Assembly: GCA_030015575.1 (NCBI GenBank)
Contig: JASDDO010000001.1
Location: 322,681,595-322,745,594 of the forward strand
Direction of reading: 5' to 3'
Source of the DNA: Agapanthus africanus
Lineage: Eukaryota > Streptophyta > Magnoliopsida > Asparagales > Amaryllidaceae
DNA length: 64,000 bases
The notes below the pieces were generated by a model. It saw only the letters and a program-made list of their open reading frames with translations, was not told the DNA's origin and searched no databases. Positions 59,073 to 64,000 of the stretch are shown here, in pieces. Both the position numbers and the translations under genes were made by a program. The number at the start of each line of letters is the position of its first letter. The first letter of the stretch is position 1.

Positions 59073-59305
59073 ATGGTATCAGAGCTACTAGGCATTGGAT
59101 GTCGACCTATGGGGGGTTCTCACTGTGTGACAGTGTGGCGAAGCATAGGCTCTTACCCCCAGGGTGTCCCGAGACCGGAAGATGTTCCGGCGAGTTGTAG
59201 TCCTCGCGAGGGGGCATGCGTAAAAAGTAGCTGCTGAGGGACCCGTTGGTGCCACGGTACCCCATTGGATGGGATGGCTGCCTACCTAACAATGGTATCA
59301 GAGCT
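59066..59305 (+). repeat. Duplicated PBS with 219-bp insertion, copia-F
   Basis: A 21-bp stretch including CTAACAATGGTATCAGAGC occurs at 59066-59086 and again at 59285-59305, giving two complete primer binding sites (from 59074 and 59293). The DNA between has strong small hairpins: CACTGT/ACAGTG (59121-59135) and CCGGAA/TTCCGG (59175-59190). Confidence 0.88.
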
Positions 59306-60949
59306 GACCTAGAACTTTAGGCGACACTTTAACGAAGTTAAAACTCCGATCGAACCAAAAATACGGTTTTTTGAATTCTCTCTGGACATTTTTTCAAATT
59401 GTGTTGTTTTCTGAATTAAAAATATGTAAAATATTCAGCAGGAAATTCTAAGAACAACTGTAAAAAACGAAGCCATGAACAGTAGATCATACCGTGGAAC
59501 CGCGGCCAGAGCTTGCTTAGGCCGCGGCTCCGCGGCCGTACTGATGAGTCATTGCCTCGTTTTTATACAGTGTTATTCCTACCTGCTTGTATATATTTTT
59601 GGGTATTTTTAATCTGATACAAGTATTGTATGTTCTGGGGATTGTTTTGGATTCGGTGATTCGATCGGAATTTTAATTTCGTGTCTTTTTCGGATAATTT
59701 AGAAAGTATTAAAATGTTCGAATGAGTGTCATTAACTCACTTTTTCACGGGGTTTATATCTTTCAGAAATACGTGCAAGTTAAGTGATGGACCCTCTAGA
59801 AGACAACAAACCTTAACTCGATTATGTGACCGTCTTGAACTGCCTTTTGAACCTTAGGGTTTGGGGCAGTACGGCGTGCCACATGTGAGGTATTGGCTTG
59901 ACCCTTCTATGGCTGGACCACTGCTACTGTGTCACATTCTGGGATTTTTGGACTTCGTTCAAGTGTTGAGCTTTAGGAAATTTTGGGTATTTGATCGTTC
60001 GATCGAAAACTTTAATACTGTCTATTTATCTGAAATGTGATACAATATGTGGAATTCATATAGTTAGGCATGAAATGCGAAGTATGTGATATTTCGGATT
60101 TACGATGTCTAAAGAGAATGTGGATTCCAAATATTGTAGTTTTACACTTTCTTTTCTGTGACCGTAAGTATAGTATGTCGCTTATCGTCGGTTTCGTTGC
60201 TATACATCAACGACAATCGGGGTACGCATACTTACTTACGTTGATGATATATGATATTATGTGTTGCTGAGATATGATGTGCAGGATTGTCGCGATTGAA
60301 TAGCCGGGGGGTTTTATGTGAGATGAGAGTTTTATTTTCATTCGTGTAAAATTCAAATGTAATGTAATATTCTTTTATTTGGGGAACTTCCGGGTTAAGG
60401 TTGATGTCACCAGTGTTGTATATTATTTACTTTTCCGCATTAGGATAGACCCAAGGAGGGGAGCACAGGTGACCGGGTTCTGGGGTTCAGTGGGAGGCCA
60501 TCTCGAGGAGTCGAGACCGGGTCTCCTAAACTCCAGAATTGGTAGGGTCGCTTGCCGCTCTCGTAGGGGTCTAGGGGTGTCGGCTTGGCTATTCATCGTG
60601 ACTGTGGAATCCGTATTTTCTATTATTGGCTAAATACTAAATACGGACATCCTAGTATATCCCACATTATATATGTGTTTCTACTGCCTGTGTTCTGTGA
60701 TATCTGAGACGAATGATATATTATATATGAGATATATAGTAGACGTTGCTTATGTTTTACACCCGTGCTAGTCCCGTCCCGGTATGCCGTTAGTTAAGTA
60801 ACCTAACGGTGCATAACGGAACATTGCGGCGAATGCGGATGGCATAAGCGTACGTTATATTTTCGTTTCTTTTCTGTGATTGGCTTAAGGACTTAAATGA
60901 TGGGACTACATTAATATGATTAATGTAAAGAAAATAAACCTAAAAAGAT

Positions 60950-61055
60950 GTTGTAGAATCGGATTTGAAAACCACTCGGCTCTTTATGAAAAACCTATAT
61001 TTCAAAACTGCGGAGCTTAAGCCACTCCTTTTTGAAAACCATTTGATTCTACGAC
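60950..61055 (+). other. Long-range leader stem, copia-F
   Basis: Eleven pairs, one of them G-U, closing an 84-nt loop, the short form also seen in copia-B. Confidence 0.7.
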
Positions 61056-61151
61056 GATATCAAGTTCAAAGCGTTAAAGATTTTCTTAAAAATCATCCGC
61101 AACCCTCCGTCATTTTAGGAAGTAGAGTACTTAGTATTCGTGCTACGTTTG

Positions 61152-61339
61152 TTGACCTTAGCCAAGGCGTAGTGTACGGTAGCTAAGTGATGTCTTCCTA
61201 CAATGCATATGATGCAGATTAATTAGGACGGGCATATGACTTTGTTGACCTCAGCCAAGGCTAATGGGAACGGGTCTGATTAATCAAGAAATGACGGGTT
61301 GAACTTGACTAGTACTTGTGATTTGTTGACCATAGCCAA
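61152..61339 (+). other. Triple tetraloop hairpin array, copia-F
   Basis: Arms UUGAC/GCCAA at 61152-61165, 61245-61258 and 61326-61339, with loops CUUA, CUCA and CAUA. The arms are identical in all copies and only the loops vary. The spacing is 93 and 81 nt. Confidence 0.72.
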
Positions 61340-61789
61340 GGTCATGAGTTCTAGGGGTAAAAACTACATCGGGAATTTCAAGTGTTGAGATTTGCAATGA
61401 GATTGCATACCTTCCATATGATGGTTGGATCCCGATCCCACTGTGGGCAATAGTTGCTCCCAGGAGAGTTTTGCAGTTTACAATTAGCTAACTCATTAGG
61501 TGTCTAGAAAGGTGTTAATGGGGCTACGCCTCTAGGAAAACGAGGTTTACTTTAATTAGGTCCGTGCGAAAGCACGGGGAACCTCCCTCAAGTACCGACA
61601 CTGGCCTGGCCGAATAGTTAGCGAAGTTGTAGACTGTAATTAATCCTGGCTAGTTTTCTTTTTAAGGTTTGAAAGAAAAACTTGATTAAAGCAGTGGGAA
61701 ACATCGATTAGACAAGATAATAACCAATCTGATCTTTGCAAGAGCTTTCGCTGAGTGTATTCTTTTCTCTCTCTTAATGGCAGATACCA

Positions 61790-64000
61790 ATGACTGGACT
61801 CAAGCTTCTACTAGATAAAAATAAACTGAATGGGACCAATTATAAAGACTGGCTGAGGAATCTGAAAATAGCCTTGACTTATGATAAAGTATCATATGTC
61901 CTCACGGCTCCAGCCCCGCCCGTCCCAGGTCCAAAATCCTCAGTTGCGGACAAAGAAGTCCGCAAGACATGGGAAGCTGATTGTGCCACGGCCAAATGCC
62001 TCGTGCTTGCATCGATGGACAACACACATCAAAAGCAGCATGAGAATATGGACATTCATGACATATTCCTCCATACAAAGGAGTTGTATGGAGAGCAATC
62101 CCGCGTATTACGATACGAAGTATCAAAAATTGTTTCAGATGCGAATGGCCCCTGACACACCAGTAGGAGACCATGTTCTGAAGATGATAGCTCTCATAGA
62201 AGAGCTTGAGGACCTTGGATGGACGATGGACAACGAACAATATACGGATATTATTCTGCAGTCCCTCCCCTCCACCTTTGCTCAATTCATAGTTAACTTC
62301 AACATGCACAACATGGAGAAGGAACTACCTGAACTCCTTAATATGTTAAGGAGTGCAGAGAGCACACTGGAATCAGTGAAAACTCCCGTTATGACTATTG
62401 GACAATCTTCCTCTTTTCGCCCAAAGGCTAAGGCCAAGGGAAAGAAAAAGAAGAAGCCCACCAATCCTAAGGGTGGAGTTAAAAAGGTTAAGGGGAAGGA
62501 AAAGTCCAAAGCTGGAGAATCAGGGAAAGGGGAATGTTTTCATTGCAACAAAACAGGACATTGGAAGCGCAACTGTACCGAGTACTCAAATCTCAAGAAG
62601 AAGCATGGGGATGCTTCCGCTTCAGGTGTGTTTGTGACAGAAAAATGTTTTTCAATAAACTCTGCTTCCTGGGTATTAGCTACCGGTTCAGGTTCTCACA
62701 TTTGCAATTCTATGCAGGGGCTGAGAAATAGCAAGGTTTTGAAGACAGGTGACCATACTCTCCGCGTTGGAAATGGTTCCAATGTACATACAGTCGCAGT
62801 AGGAGAGTATCACTTGGGGTTGCCATATGGGTGTATATTGGTTTTGAACTCATGTTATTTTATACCAAGTATGCTTTGTAATATAATATCTGTTTCTTTG
62901 TTAGACAATGAAGGATATAATTTTGTATTGCAGAACAATGTTATGAACATTCACTTGAATCAAATGTTGGTTGGGTATGGTACGCTTAATAACGGAATAT
63001 ACGTCCTAAATCAACACACACTTTTCAGCATACAACACACTAATAAAAGAAAACTTTCAGAAATAAATGAAGCTTTTCTTTGGCACTGTAGACTTGGTCA
63101 TATTAACGAAACAAGACTAAACAAGTTACACAAAGATGGATATTTAAACTCTTTTGAATATAAATCTTATGCAACTTGCCAGTCTTGTATCAAGGGTAAA
63201 ATGACCAAAACTCTGTTTACCGGACACGGAGAAAGAGCTTCCGAGCTCCTAGGACTCATATATAGTGATGTATGTGGGCCAATGTCTACACAGGCTAGAG
63301 GCGGTTTTTCTTACTTCATTACTTTCACTGACGATTTCTCAAGATTCGGTCATGTATTTTTATTAAAGCACAAATCCGAAGCTTTCGAGAAATTCACTGA
63401 ATATAAACAAGAAGTAGAAAAACAAACCGTCTTGAGTATTAAGATGCTTCGATCAGATCGAGGTGGGGAGTACCTCAGTACAGAATTTGCAAACTTCCTA
63501 AAAGAGAATGGGATTCTCTCTCAGCTCACTCCTCCTTGCACACCACAACACAACGGTGTGTCTGAACGACGGAATCGGACCCTATTAGATATGGTCCGTT
63601 CCATGATGAGTGATACTGAGTTACCCGTCTCATTTTGGGGGCATGCATTGGAGACTGCAGCATTTCTACTGAACAGGGTTCCAACCAAAACCGTGTCTAC
63701 CACGCCATATGAGATATGGCATGGGAAGAGACCATCTCTTAAGAGAATTAAGATTTGGGGTTGCCCGGCCTATGTTAAAAAGCAGAATCCGGACAAACTC
63801 GAGACACGGTCAGTTTTGTGTAATTTTGTGGGATATCCAAAGAACTCTTATGGATATCTTTTCTACCACAAGAAGGAACAAAAGGTGTTTGTTTCTCAGT
63901 ATGCCACATTCTTGGAAAAAGAGTTTTTTACAAATGAAAATGATGGCAATGTGGTAGATCTAGAAGAGGTTCTAAAAACACAAACTACAAATGACGACTT
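61790..64000 (+). pseudogene. copia-F gag-pol, open to the window edge after one frameshift
   Basis: The ATG at 61790 begins MTGLKLLLDKNKLNG, the typical gag start of this group. Two bases are missing near 62126-62131, which ends the first frame at 62155. From about 62132 the frame with ATG 62184 is open without a stop for over 600 codons to 64000. It contains a lysine-rich stretch, an intact zinc knuckle (CFHCNKTGHWKRNC), protease, the integrase zinc motif and the integrase residues in IYSDVCGP, RSDRGGEY and NGVSERRNRTL. The protease motif reads WVLATGSG: GCT at 62679-62681 replaces the GAT of copia-B, so the catalytic Asp is Ala. RT and RNase H should follow outside the window. Confidence 0.9.

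Larger units (their letters stand above)
59306..61783 (+). ncRNA. copia-F structured leader
   Basis: GC-rich hairpin 59492-59535; CCGTTAG/CTAACGG hairpin 60787-60809; long-range stem GTTGTAGAATC (60950-60960) with GATTCTACGAC (61045-61055), loop 84 nt; triple hairpins 61152-61339. A CT-rich run ends in GGCAG at 61783. Confidence 0.7.
56981..64000 (+). mobile_element. copia-F: copia element running off the window
   Basis: LTR, leader and gag-pol through integrase are in the window; the rest lies to the right. The 5 bases before it are ATATA, the expected target duplication. It is the best-preserved coding copy here, apart from one frameshift and a protease change. Confidence 0.9.

Noticed and set aside
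59101-59300. Possible tRNA or small structured gene in the 219-bp insert of copia-F
   Set aside because: The hairpins are short and do not form a cloverleaf. No A- or B-box pair is clear. Kept only as an unexplained insert.

Overview
The window is plant repeat DNA: I find no host gene, no tRNA or rRNA gene and no CRISPR array. Nearly every base belongs to nested LTR retrotransposons. The signs of a plant nuclear genome are Ty1/copia polyproteins in the order gag-protease-integrase-RT-RNase H, primer binding sites matching plant initiator tRNA-Met (TGGTATCAGAGCC), a Ty3/gypsy integrase of chromovirus type with a 3' LTR, and a pogo/Lemi1-type element with TA target sites. The species cannot be told from this window.

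Layout (names are local to this report). 1-28759: copia-A, in + orientation. Its 5' LTR lies left of the window and its 3' LTR is 26577-28759. Its body is broken at 3977 by an inverted copy of its own 3' end (inverted LTR plus RNase H tail, 3978-26250), which makes a palindrome with arms of about 1.8 kb. Two younger full-length copia elements sit inside the inverted arm: copia-B (5279-15627, target duplication GCCCC, LTRs about 1.88 kb, carrying a 620-bp pogo-like DNA transposon) and copia-C (15996-26086, target duplication GTATT, LTRs 2244 bp, pol decayed beyond use). 28760-30481: minus-strand LTR of family D (copia-D2), into which copia-A inserted. 30482-33985: old gypsy-1, a broken integrase/chromodomain plus the start of its 3' LTR. 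33986-36827: copia-E, an LTR lacking its 5' end plus leader. 36828-56980: gypsy-2, a LARD-like element with LTRs of about 5 kb and a 3-kb body without pol. Its 5' LTR hosts full-length copia-D (38416-48819, target duplication ATTAT, LTRs 2223 bp, decayed pol) and its 3' LTR hosts copia-F (56981 to beyond the window), whose gag-pol frame is still open at base 64000.

The most interesting signal is not protein coding. Copia-B, C, D and F share a non-coding leader of about 2-3 kb between PBS and gag. It keeps a GC-rich hairpin, a CGTTAG/CTAACG hairpin, a long-range 11-bp stem with compensatory changes, and three evenly spaced copies of a small tetraloop hairpin. A splice-donor-like site in the LTR and a polypyrimidine-CAG just before gag flank the whole leader. 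I infer a two-RNA strategy: unspliced RNA that carries PBS and packaging structures, and spliced RNA for translation. The two pol-dead families (C and D) share an expanded leader domain that the pol-bearing ones (B and F) lack, yet their LTR pairs are nearly identical. That points to recent mobilisation in trans.
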